Source: an uncultured euryarchaeote (lineage in GTDB: Archaea > Thermoplasmatota > Poseidoniia > Poseidoniales > Poseidoniaceae). From it: a DNA stretch of 15,309 bases. Made by a program: the position numbers and the translations under genes. The notes below the pieces were generated by a model that was given only the letters and a program-made list of their open reading frames with translations, was not told where the DNA came from and searched no databases. Positions 1 to 7,209 of the stretch are shown here, piece after piece. The stretch covers positions 1-15,309 of the forward strand of contig CALGEM010000089.1 in NCBI GenBank assembly GCA_937881505.1, given 5' to 3'. The first letter of the stretch is position 1. Every line of letters starts with the position of its first letter.

Positions 1-3000
1 TTGATGCCGACCATGATTGCTTCCGAAACGCGACCACGGACACCAGTGAGCATGCTGAAGCCGGAGCACCATTCCCCGCCGTGGGGGTTTTCGGCCCGGA
101 CCATCGCAAAATCCTCTACATGAACACAAGTGTTGACGGAAACGACACGCCCGGCCACAGTGACTATCGTCATGGAACACACGTCATCGGTTCGTTGGCC
201 TGTCATGACATTGGGAGTTATCGACAAGGCACCAAACCAAGCAACGGCTCCACCTTAGCCCACGGTTCCACATTGGTTATCCAAGACATCGTCTCAAACA
301 GCGGCTGGGAGCCTCCGAACGTCGACGCTTTGTTGTGGGAAAGTTCCTCCTACGGCGGCGTTGTTCATTCGAATTCATGGGGCGACGATACCACCGAATA
401 CACCGAACGTACGGCCCGATTTGACGCCTATGCACGAGTGATGCCGTGGTCACTGGCACTCATCGCCCCTGGCAACAGTGGCGAGGGCGTACTCGAGCCT
501 GCGAATGGGCGCAACGTCGTGGCGGTGGGTGCCACCACCAAATCCCTTGAAAATGGGCGTTGGGGCTCCTCTTCCTACGGCCCTACAGAAGCTGGAACGG
601 ATGGAATCTTCGTGTTGGCACCGGGTGGAAACATCCAATCCGCTGGAGCCGATGGTTTCTGGGACACCAACAACAACAACCTCCGCTTATCCTCGGGAAC
701 GAGCATGTCGACGCCCCATGCATCGGGAGCGACGGCTGTTATCCAGCAACTCTACGAGGATGGTTGGCTCGTTCCCGCCTTTACTTCACTCACGCCACAT
801 TATCTCAACGACATCAAACCCACGTGGGCTGAATCTACGCCATTGGGTGCCTCGGTTCAACTCGGTGAAGGGTTCACGCCCTCGGGATCACTTTTGCGAG
901 CATCCTTAGCGATGGCTGCTTCGCCATTGGCTGAAGAGGTTCGAAACGGAGGGGAGGAAACTCATGAGCTGCACAACCCCTACGATGGATGGGGGGCATT
1001 GAACCTCAGTCGTTTATTTGACCCAACGAGCATTGATGGATTTGCTGAATCGCCAACCGATGATACGTGGATTCACGACAGTTATCGGTTGACATCAGGT
1101 AGCGTGGAGGAATGGTTTGAGGCCAACAAGGGAGAAAGTGGTAATCTATCTGGTATGATTGACACCGGTGCGCCGCTTGACGGAGCCGTTGGGCCGTTCC
1201 TGCAAACCGGCGATATGTTTTCCCAACGTTTGGCGCTCATCGGCGGAGAGGATGTTCGCATTCGCATGGCCTTCCCGGCACAGCCTGAGCCGGCGATGGT
1301 GGATGATTTGCAACTCCGGGTCCGCCTTGAAGACGGGACCATTCTGTTGCCCGACCATCAACGGGAAGGGGGTTTTGAACCAACGCAATTCTACCCGGGC
1401 ATTGTCGACACCAACAACACCACGGCCTTCCCATCATCAAATGAAACGGTTGTCGGCCTCGATATTCCGCACAGTTATCTTTCGGGCGCGTCCTATCTGG
1501 ATATTGATGTCGTTGCTCGTTTCGTTCAACCGGGTGGCGAAGAAGGGGCGACTGGGTTGGATGGGGATGCGGTTGGTTTTGCTCTCGTGGTGAAGGGCGT
1601 TCAACGCGATTCCACCGACTACATAGATAACGATGGAGACGGGGTGTTCAACATCGACGATGCGTGTCTCTGGTCGCCTGCTCCCGCTCAATACGACATT
1701 GACAGGGACGGTTGTCTGGACGATGATGATGATGATGGCATAGCCAACAGGGACGATGCGTGTCCAACTGAACCTGCATCGCAGGAAGCTGATTTGGACC
1801 GGGATGGTTGCGTGGATATTGTCCCTGAAGAGTGGAAGATTCTCATCGATTTCAATGACGGTTGTGCGGGTTGCGCCATCGACATTAACGTGCTGCAGAT
1901 CAAGGTGGACGGAGTAGGTGTGCACGCTGCTACGTGGGACGACGCCCTCTCCATCGGCTTGGATGAAACGCCTTCCTGGGAACACGTACTCAATCAGCAC
2001 ACATCGTTTGATGTTGAAACATTTGAAGAAATTGTATTGGAAATGGAAATGCAATTCGCATACCACCTGCCTTCAACATCGGGGCGGCAGTTTGGGTCTT
2101 GGCCAAATAACTGGGACATCATTCCTTCGTATTACGGGCCGATTACGTACTGGGATTTTGATGTTGAATTGAGGAATGAGGTGTCGTTTCATCAGGAGCA
2201 TGTGGCGACGGTTTCGAGCTACTACACCATGTATTCGTCAACCCAAGCCCACACACTCACATTTACCTGGTCAAAACAGCCCGTCATCGACCATGATGGA
2301 GACGGTTATACTGTGCCTGGACTTGACTACCACGGGTACTGCTGGGATGAGAGCCATGAGGGTCATGTAGGCGGGCACGGTGAGTATGGATATCTCCAAC
2401 ACGACGACTGCATCGTAACGAGGTACAACGTCAACGATGAATATCCTGCAGACAGTACGCAGTGGGCGGACACTGACGGTGATGGGTATGGTGATAATGC
2501 ATCCGGATACAATGGAGATCTCTTCCCGAACAATCCTTCTGAATGGAGCGATGGGGACGAGGATGGATACGGCGACAATTCTGACGGATGTCCTCAACGA
2601 GTTGGTGTCTCAGCGGCGTTGGGCTGCCCCGACAGCGATGGTGACGGTTTTCCTGATGTCATTGACGACTATGGCCGCGCATGGGGATATCGCGGAGAAA
2701 TATACGACTGTAGGTACGAGTGGTGGGGGTGTGTCCCTTCTCCAACCGGTGAAGGTCCTTCCATGGCAGTTGATGGGGACCTGACAACCAAGTATCTCAA
2801 CCGCGGAAAATACAACACGGGCATCATTATCACGCCCCGGGCCGCCTCAACCGTTGCAAGCATCGAATTCGTTTCGGCGAACGATGAGTGGGCTCGCGAC
2901 CCGACGAGTTTCCATCTCTACGGTACCAACGACACCATCACGAGCGATGCCGACAGCCGTGGCGATGAAGAAAATTGGGTCGTGATTGGAACGGGAGAAA

Positions 3001-3746
3001 TTGACCTCCCATACGAACGCTATTCGCCGGCAAGCACCGTTTACCTCAACAACGACATTGCATACCGGTCTTACAAACTCATCTTCCCCACTGTGAAAGG
3101 TGATTATGACTCTATGCAAATTGCAGAAATCCAATTCTTCACCTCAAGTGAAGAGCCTATTTTCACACGAGGAGACCCGGTGATTGGCGTTCACGATGCT
3201 CCCAGTCATTCGCTCATGCTCAACGCGGGTAATGGTCTCAATTATTGGCATAGTACGGTCCGAACTGATATGTGCCCTAATATCGCAGGAGAGGCTTATC
3301 TCGGTGGGGGCGCGGGCTGCCCCGATGCAGACCGTGATGGCTGGGCAGACCCGATAAGTGATCGCCCACTCATTGAAATCGATATGTGCCCGAATAACGC
3401 GGGTGAAGCAACCACGCCCACAGGAAGAGGGTGTCCGGACGCCGATGGTGACGGTTGGGCGGATTTTGAAGACGACCTCCCCTATGATAGAGACTACCAT
3501 CTGGACAGTGATGGCGACGGCATGCCTGACGAGCACGACGCTTTTCCCAACAATGCATTCTTCCAGCACGAGGGTGATGTTTTCAATTTGCTGTGCTTTT
3601 TGGTGATCGGTGGCGTGGTTTTCGCCCTGTTCAAGAGAAGAAAAAACGAGGACCCTCCTCCGCCGATGACAATGGGTCCCGAAGCGATTGTCGTTGGACA
3701 GCTTGAGAAGGGTGATTCCTCAATGGAAAGCGACACATTCTGGTGA
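1..3746 (+). CDS. Subtilisin-like (S8, KP-43-like) surface protease with calcium-repeat stalk, 5' partial
   Basis: The reading frame is open from base 3, so 1247 residues are visible and the start is missing. The S8 catalytic His is in HGTHVIG (codon at 171), the oxyanion Asn in PGNSG (474) and the catalytic Ser in GTSMSTP (702). The catalytic Asp motif must lie just upstream of the edge. HSNSWG and the overall pattern resemble KP-43-type alkaline proteases, including the beta-sandwich that follows (about 1050-1610). After it come DxDGDG/thrombospondin-3-like calcium repeats (1620-1815), an unrecognised beta-rich domain (1830-2280), more calcium repeats (2289-2670), a discoidin/F5-8C-like domain (about 2715-3160, AVDGDLTTKYLN), a last repeat block (3240-3570), a membrane helix (3582-3632) and a KRRK-led cytoplasmic tail. 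It is probably an exported, cell-anchored protease for protein degradation outside the cell. The family call is firm; substrate and discoidin ligand are unknown. Confidence 0.93.
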   Translation, partial: DADHDCFRNATTDTSEHAEAGAPFPAVGVFGPDHRKILYMNTSVDGNDTPGHSDYRHGTHVIGSLACHDIGSYRQGTKPSNGSTLAHGSTLVIQDIVSNSGWEPPNVDALLWESSSYGGVVHSNSWGDDTTEYTERTARFDAYARVMPWSLALIAPGNSGEGVLEPANGRNVVAVGATTKSLENGRWGSSSYGPTEAGTDGIFVLAPGGNIQSAGADGFWDTNNNNLRLSSGTSMSTPHASGATAVIQQLYEDGWLVPAFTSLTPHYLNDIKPTWAESTPLGASVQLGEGFTPSGSLLRASLAMAASPLAEEVRNGGEETHELHNPYDGWGALNLSRLFDPTSIDGFAESPTDDTWIHDSYRLTSGSVEEWFEANKGESGNLSGMIDTGAPLDGAVGPFLQTGDMFSQRLALIGGEDVRIRMAFPAQPEPAMVDDLQLRVRLEDGTILLPDHQREGGFEPTQFYPGIVDTNNTTAFPSSNETVVGLDIPHSYLSGASYLDIDVVARFVQPGGEEGATGLDGDAVGFALVVKGVQRDSTDYIDNDGDGVFNIDDACLWSPAPAQYDIDRDGCLDDDDDDGIANRDDACPTEPASQEADLDRDGCVDIVPEEWKILIDFNDGCAGCAIDINVLQIKVDGVGVHAATWDDALSIGLDETPSWEHVLNQHTSFDVETFEEIVLEMEMQFAYHLPSTSGRQFGSWPNNWDIIPSYYGPITYWDFDVELRNEVSFHQEHVATVSSYYTMYSSTQAHTLTFTWSKQPVIDHDGDGYTVPGLDYHGYCWDESHEGHVGGHGEYGYLQHDDCIVTRYNVNDEYPADSTQWADTDGDGYGDNASGYNGDLFPNNPSEWSDGDEDGYGDNSDGCPQRVGVSAALGCPDSDGDGFPDVIDDYGRAWGYRGEIYDCRYEWWGCVPSPTGEGPSMAVDGDLTTKYLNRGKYNTGIIITPRAASTVASIEFVSANDEWARDPTSFHLYGTNDTITSDADSRGDEENWVVIGTGEIDLPYERYSPASTVYLNNDIAYRSYKLIFPTVKGDYDSMQIAEIQFFTSSEEPIFTRGDPVIGVHDAPSHSLMLNAGNGLNYWHSTVRTDMCPNIAGEAYLGGGAGCPDADRDGWADPISDRPLIEIDMCPNNAGEATTPTGRGCPDADGDGWADFEDDLPYDRDYHLDSDGDGMPDEHDAFPNNAFFQHEGDVFNLLCFLVIGGVVFALFKRRKNEDPPPPMTMGPEAIVVGQLEKGDSSMESDTFW
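3267..3480 (+). repeat. Tandem 38-residue calcium-binding repeat inside the protease gene
   Basis: Two in-frame copies lie 114 bases apart, starting at 3267 and 3381. Each begins DMCPN-x-AGEA and ends GCPDADxDGWAD. The DNA copies have diverged mainly at third positions and in the linker, so this is an old duplication kept for its protein sequence. Related single units occur at 1620-1815 and 2580-2680. The acidic DxDxDG pattern with paired cysteines is typical of thrombospondin type 3 repeats, which bind calcium. Confidence 0.75.
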
Positions 3747-3784
3747 GCAATACACCCGGGCCCCTTGTCAAACAAGAACGAGTG

Positions 3785-3811
3785 GTTTCCATTCAATAAA
3801 GAATGGTAAAC
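3785..3811 (+). terminator. Hairpin downstream of the protease gene, possible terminator or 3' end element
   Basis: An inverted repeat pairs GTTTCCATTC (3785-3794) with GAATGGTAAAC (3801-3811) around the loop AATAAA, with one bulged base. It lies 39 bases after the protease stop. No long T-run follows, so termination itself is not proven; it may instead protect the 3' end of the transcript. Confidence 0.4.
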
Positions 3812-3907
3812 AGCCCACGGAACCCACTTTTCGAATTCAATTGGCGTTTTTAGGCCACCGGTGACCAAGGTGAACCTTGAAGTTCAGTGCCATACTGGAA
3901 CAACCAT

Positions 3908-3917
3908 CCCACGTGGG
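3908..3917. promoter_or_regulatory. Perfect 10-bp palindrome ahead of the actin-like gene
   Basis: CCCACGTGGG is self-complementary and ends two bases before the GGTGA ribosome binding site (3920-3924) of the gene starting at 3931. Two other short dyads lie just upstream, CACCGGTG at 3856-3863 and AAGGT/ACCTT at 3867-3878. It could be an operator or a leader stem that hides the ribosome site; neither is shown. Confidence 0.35.
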
Positions 3918-3930
3918 AAGGTGAAGAAAA

Positions 3931-4935
3931 ATGAGCGACCGCCTATATGTTGGAATTGACCTAGGAACCTACCAATCAACCATTGCTTCAAGCGCTGGTA
4001 AATTGCACACGATCGAAACCGTCGTCGGCCGTCCAAAGGACCCCGTTGCACGAAATTTCCTCGGTCGCGATGTGTTGTTCGGCGAGGATGCCCTCAAGAA
4101 CAAGCTCGCATGCAACCTCTACCGCCCCATGGCTGCAGGCGTCACCCAAGACGACGAGGCAAACCTGGCTGCTGCAAAGGCGTTCGTTTCCCACCTCCTT
4201 GAGACCGTTGACCCTGAAGAGTTCGACGAAGTGCTTGGCGTGATTTGCTCGCCAAGCCACGTTTCCTTTACGGACAAGTCCAACCTCGTGGCTACGCTGC
4301 GAGGACAAGTTAACGCCATCATGGTCGTGACCGAACCCTTCGCCACCGCCTACGGCATTGACGAAATCGCTGGTTCCATTGTTGTGGACATCGGCGCAGG
4401 CACCACCGATATCGCTCGTGTCTACGGTACCTTCCCCACCGATGAAGACCAGACGACCATCACCGAAGCCGGCGACTGGTTGGACCTTCAACTGATGGAT
4501 CTCATCAAGAAGAAGTACACCGGCGCACAAGTCACCAAGGATATGGTTCGAAAGTGGAAGGAAGCCTCCTCCTATGTCGGTGGAGAAGCACACGAAGTGA
4601 CCGTTGAATTGTCCGTTGATGGAAAGCGCCAAGTGGTTGACATCGGCGATTTGATTTTGGAAGCCTGTGAACTCATCATTCCAAAGATCGGCAACGCCAT
4701 CAAGCGAAATGTCGCTGGTGCCGACCCAGAATACCAACAGATTCTGCGCAACAACATCATCCTCTCAGGCGGCGGCTCCTTGATTGAAGGCATCGCCGAC
4801 CGCTTGGCCAGTGAAATTTCCGACATCGGTGATGTTCGCGTTTGGTGTGTTGAGGACCCCATCAACTCCGTTGCTGCTGGTGCACTCAAACTCGCCAGTG
4901 AAATGCCTGACGACATGTACACCTCCATCAACTGA
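3931..4935 (+). CDS. MamK-like actin-family ATPase (filament-forming)
   Basis: A 334-residue protein with the actin/Hsp70/MreB fold signatures: phosphate-1 loop GIDLGTYQS (residues 8-16), phosphate-2 loop VVDIGAGTTD (151-160) and the adenosine motif LSGGGSLIEG (about 278-287). Members of this family polymerise with ATP into cytoplasmic filaments. Several stretches match my memory of magnetosome actin MamK better than MreB: GEDALKN, RPKDPVAR, AGDWLDLQLM, RKWKEA, DPEYQ-x4-NN and VEDP near the C-terminus. ATG at 3931 is preceded by GGTGA with 6-base spacing, so the start is secure. The coiled-coil gene follows 80 bases downstream on the same strand. General annotation would say rod-shape or MreB-like protein; MamK-like is my more specific reading. 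Its cargo is unknown, and no magnetosome genes are present. Confidence 0.88.
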   Translation: MSDRLYVGIDLGTYQSTIASSAGKLHTIETVVGRPKDPVARNFLGRDVLFGEDALKNKLACNLYRPMAAGVTQDDEANLAAAKAFVSHLLETVDPEEFDEVLGVICSPSHVSFTDKSNLVATLRGQVNAIMVVTEPFATAYGIDEIAGSIVVDIGAGTTDIARVYGTFPTDEDQTTITEAGDWLDLQLMDLIKKKYTGAQVTKDMVRKWKEASSYVGGEAHEVTVELSVDGKRQVVDIGDLILEACELIIPKIGNAIKRNVAGADPEYQQILRNNIILSGGGSLIEGIADRLASEISDIGDVRVWCVEDPINSVAAGALKLASEMPDDMYTSIN

Positions 4936-4946
4936 GACGGCTTGGA

Positions 4947-4974
4947 GAGAAGGGTAGCAAATACCCGCTTTCTC
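4947..4974 (+). other. Hairpin 1 in the gap after the actin-like gene
   Basis: GAGAA-GGGTA pairs with TACCC-(3-base bulge)-TTCTC around a GCAAA loop. It starts 12 bases after the actin-like stop codon. It may terminate or attenuate transcription, or mark an RNA processing site between two genes of one operon. Confidence 0.4.
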
Positions 4975-4979
4975 GCCTC

Positions 4980-4999
4980 TTGACCTTGGGAAGGTTCAA
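4980..4999 (+). other. Hairpin 2 in the gap before the coiled-coil gene
   Basis: TTGACCTT (4980-4987) pairs with AAGGTTCAA (4991-4999) around GGG, with one bulge. It lies five bases after the previous hairpin. The TTG at 4980 is in frame with the coiled-coil gene, but it sits inside this stem and has no ribosome site, which argues for the ATG at 5016 as the true start. Confidence 0.4.
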
Positions 5000-5015
5000 G
5001 TGTGGTAAATCTGCG

Positions 5016-6299
5016 ATGCGTTGCCGTATGGCTGTAGAGAGTTCGTCACCCGGTGGCATCCGACGTGTTGGTTCGTCCTCAAATGACGAGCAAGCGGCGC
5101 TTGAAGGGATGCTCAAGGGCTATCCTGTTGAACAACTCGTCGAGGAGGTTCTGGTCGCCTGGGACGAATTGGGGAAGCGGAACGACGAATTGGTCGCCGT
5201 CAAGCAGCGTCTTCGGGTGGTTGAACTTGATTTGGCCGAGCGCCAAGACAACATCGCGCCCGAGGTTGCACGCCTCACCGAAGCCGAACAAACCCTGAAG
5301 GAAAACGAGGCTCAAATTATCCACCTTGAACGGTTGCTCGCCGACGCTCGAGAAGAGTTGTCCTCCCAGCAATCATCGCTCTCACAGCAAGAGCGTTCGT
5401 CCATGGAAGGCGAACTTGAGCAACTCCGAACATTGGCCACCGAGCAAGACGAGGTCATCGGTGAGATGGAGGGGCGAATTTCCCAGATGGTTGAAGCATT
5501 GGAAAAGGCCGCCGACGCAGGATTAACTTCGGTCACCGCTGAAGAGGTTCGTCTACTCAAGCAACAAGTGGACGAACGTCAGCGTCAACTCGATGTAGAA
5601 AAGGCGGCATCTGAAGCGCTTGAAGAAGAGCGTCAACGCCTGCGCGACATCGCTGACCGATTGCGCGGCCTTCTCGATGCTCGCGACCGCCGTTTGGCTG
5701 AACTTGAAGAACAATTGGAACGCGTCATGCAAGGCCCACGCTCGGTTTCTGCAGAGCACGACTATCTCGTTGAACAAATTGAGGAATTAAAGCGACGATT
5801 GCTGGAGCGTAACCGTGAATATGAATCCCTACGACGACGTGAGCGCCGCCTCCACAACGATGTGTTTGAACGCGATGAGCGCATCCAACAAATGACCCTC
5901 ACAATGACCGATTTGGAAGCCGCACTTCAAGACCGTACGGCTGAACTGCGAGAATTGGAAGACCAGCGAAGCTCAATGGAACACGAGTTGCATTCCGCCC
6001 GCCGAAGCGAGCGAACACGAGAGGTTGTGGGTCGTGTCTTTGCCGATTCCCTCTCCCTCGTGCGCAGCCACGAGAGTCGAGAACTCAAGCGTGAATTGTA
6101 CGCCAACGCCCCTGATGTGGAGCGAACCATCAAGGCACCAACAGCCGATGACATGGCAAAACTCGCTGAAGGTGAAGAAATGGTGCTTGAAACCGAGGAA
6201 ACTGAATTGGAGCCAGGTATGGAAGTCGATGGTGTTCGTCCGCCTTCACCCGGTGGCACTGGCGACCCGGTGGTCTTTGAAGACGAAGACGAAGGTTGA
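5016..6299 (+). CDS. Long cytoplasmic coiled-coil protein, putative partner of the actin-like protein
   Basis: About 427 residues with no signal peptide or membrane segment. Residues roughly 40-340 are almost unbroken heptad-like coiled coil rich in Glu, Gln, Leu and Arg (for example RLAELEEQLERV and RAELRELEDQ types), interrupted near residue 165-180 by a short DAGLTSVTAEE segment. A charged linker and a strongly acidic tail ending FEDEDEG follow. The motif SPGG appears near both ends. I recognise no enzymatic domain. ATG at 5016 has a weak upstream GGTAA; ATG at 5028 is an alternative. Placement right behind a filament-forming actin suggests a filament-binding, bundling or scaffold role, by inference only. 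SMC or tropomyosin-like hits would reflect coiled-coil composition, not true relationship. The stop is one base from the convergent neighbour. Confidence 0.82.
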   Translation: MRCRMAVESSSPGGIRRVGSSSNDEQAALEGMLKGYPVEQLVEEVLVAWDELGKRNDELVAVKQRLRVVELDLAERQDNIAPEVARLTEAEQTLKENEAQIIHLERLLADAREELSSQQSSLSQQERSSMEGELEQLRTLATEQDEVIGEMEGRISQMVEALEKAADAGLTSVTAEEVRLLKQQVDERQRQLDVEKAASEALEEERQRLRDIADRLRGLLDARDRRLAELEEQLERVMQGPRSVSAEHDYLVEQIEELKRRLLERNREYESLRRRERRLHNDVFERDERIQQMTLTMTDLEAALQDRTAELRELEDQRSSMEHELHSARRSERTREVVGRVFADSLSLVRSHESRELKRELYANAPDVERTIKAPTADDMAKLAEGEEMVLETEETELEPGMEVDGVRPPSPGGTGDPVVFEDEDEG

Positions 6300-6300
6300 G

Positions 6301-7113
6301 TCAATCCGAACAGGCTTGCACGAGTCCAAGCAACCGCTCACGAAGTTCGTCCATGGATGATGCATCCTCTGTGATGGTGCCGGTCACAATCCAATCGGCA
6401 CCTGCCTGAACAGCGCGCTGAACATCTTCGGGCGTGCGTAAGCCGCCGCCGACCAATAAGGTCAGCCCATCAACCGTTGCGGCCTTCTCGATGAGGCCGG
6501 GATGCACCGGTGCCGACGCCCCGCTTCCTGCCTCGAGATAGAGCAGGGAGAAGCCGTACATCTTTGCACACAAGGCGTAAGCATGAACCAATTCACCATC
6601 ATCTGGCTGAATCAAATCAGCGCCGCCGACCTCACCAACGCGTCCGCCCGGTGCACACACAACATAACCTGTGGGCAGGGCCTCAACACCAAAACGGTGG
6701 ATGTAGGGGGCACCTCGAACCTGTTCTCCAACCAAAAATTCCCGCTTTGTTGAATTCATGAGCATCATGAACGTGATGGCATCGGCAGCGGGCGAGAGTG
6801 CATGAGCGCCGCCTGGAAACAACACGACTGGAATATCCCATTGGTGCTCGTCGCCCGTTGGGTCCTGGCTTGCAGCGAACATCCGCAATTCAAACGCTTC
6901 TTGAATGGCCGTGCAGGTCGCGTGAACCACATCATCGGGTGTATCGGTTGAGCCCCCGACGAAGATCATCGCCGAACCGCATTCAACGGCGAGCATGGCG
7001 CGCTGAGCGGCAACATCCGCTGATTGCTTGGCTGGGTCGATGAGGGTGATGTGGCGGGCGCCGCTGGTTGGACGTCGAACCTTTTCCAGCACCGTGGATT
7101 CACCGATATTCAT
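6301..7113 (-). CDS. Geranylgeranylglyceryl phosphate synthase (GGGP synthase)
   Basis: A 270-residue TIM-barrel enzyme that joins sn-glycerol-1-phosphate to geranylgeranyl diphosphate, the first committed ether-bond step of archaeal membrane lipids. Visible family motifs are HITLIDPAK (residues 21-29), VGGSTD (52-57), YLEAGSG (192-198), VGGGLR (221-226) and ADWIVTGT (239-246). These hold the magnesium, prenyl diphosphate and glycerol phosphate sites. A GTG at 7122 is in frame, but it lies within the ribosome site GAGGTGA, so I take the ATG at 7113. The length fits the family. It is transcribed divergently from the ABC exporter and convergently with the coiled-coil gene. The bacterial relative PcrB uses a longer prenyl chain; the archaeal context favours GGGP synthase. 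Confidence 0.93.
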   Translation of the reverse strand: MNIGESTVLEKVRRPTSGARHITLIDPAKQSADVAAQRAMLAVECGSAMIFVGGSTDTPDDVVHATCTAIQEAFELRMFAASQDPTGDEHQWDIPVVLFPGGAHALSPAADAITFMMLMNSTKREFLVGEQVRGAPYIHRFGVEALPTGYVVCAPGGRVGEVGGADLIQPDDGELVHAYALCAKMYGFSLLYLEAGSGASAPVHPGLIEKAATVDGLTLLVGGGLRTPEDVQRAVQAGADWIVTGTITEDASSMDELRERLLGLVQACSD

Positions 7114-7118
7114 GAGGC

Positions 7119-7125
7119 TCACCTC
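7119..7125 (-). promoter_or_regulatory. Ribosome binding site that decides the GGGP synthase start
   Basis: GAGGTGA matches the archaeal 16S anti-Shine-Dalgarno and ends 5 bases before the ATG at 7113. Because it covers the upstream in-frame GTG (7122), it makes that longer start unlikely. Confidence 0.75.
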
Positions 7126-7209
7126 AAGGTCAGTGAGGAAAGGGCATAGGGCTTGCGCCCAACATGAAGGAGAGCGAGGCTTCTCAAGGGTTCACCTGTT
7201 GGCAGGGTC

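Noticed and set aside
1719..1740. GAT triplet run as a microsatellite or slippage site
   Set aside because: Only five GAT codons, which code the Asp cluster of a calcium-binding repeat; ordinary for this protein type.
1437..2066. 209-codon open frame on the minus strand within the protease gene
   Set aside because: Low-complexity antisense of Asp-rich repeats (runs of Ile/Val); no ribosome site and no domain.
3267..3480. Tandem repeat as a possible CRISPR or mobile-element trace
   Set aside because: The copies are in-frame protein repeats with third-position divergence, not identical DNA repeats with spacers.
3988..4737. 249-codon open frame on the minus strand opposite the actin-like gene
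   Set aside because: It mirrors codon structure of the strongly supported actin-like gene, has no recognisable motifs and is explained by antisense openness in GC-rich coding DNA.
3931..4935. Hsp70/DnaK or FtsA identity for the actin-like gene
   Set aside because: At 334 residues it lacks the Hsp70 substrate-binding domain, and I see no FtsA-type amphipathic tail.
4980..5015. TTG at 4980 as start of the coiled-coil gene
   Set aside because: The codon is inside a hairpin stem with no ribosome site; ATG at 5016 or 5028 is preferred.
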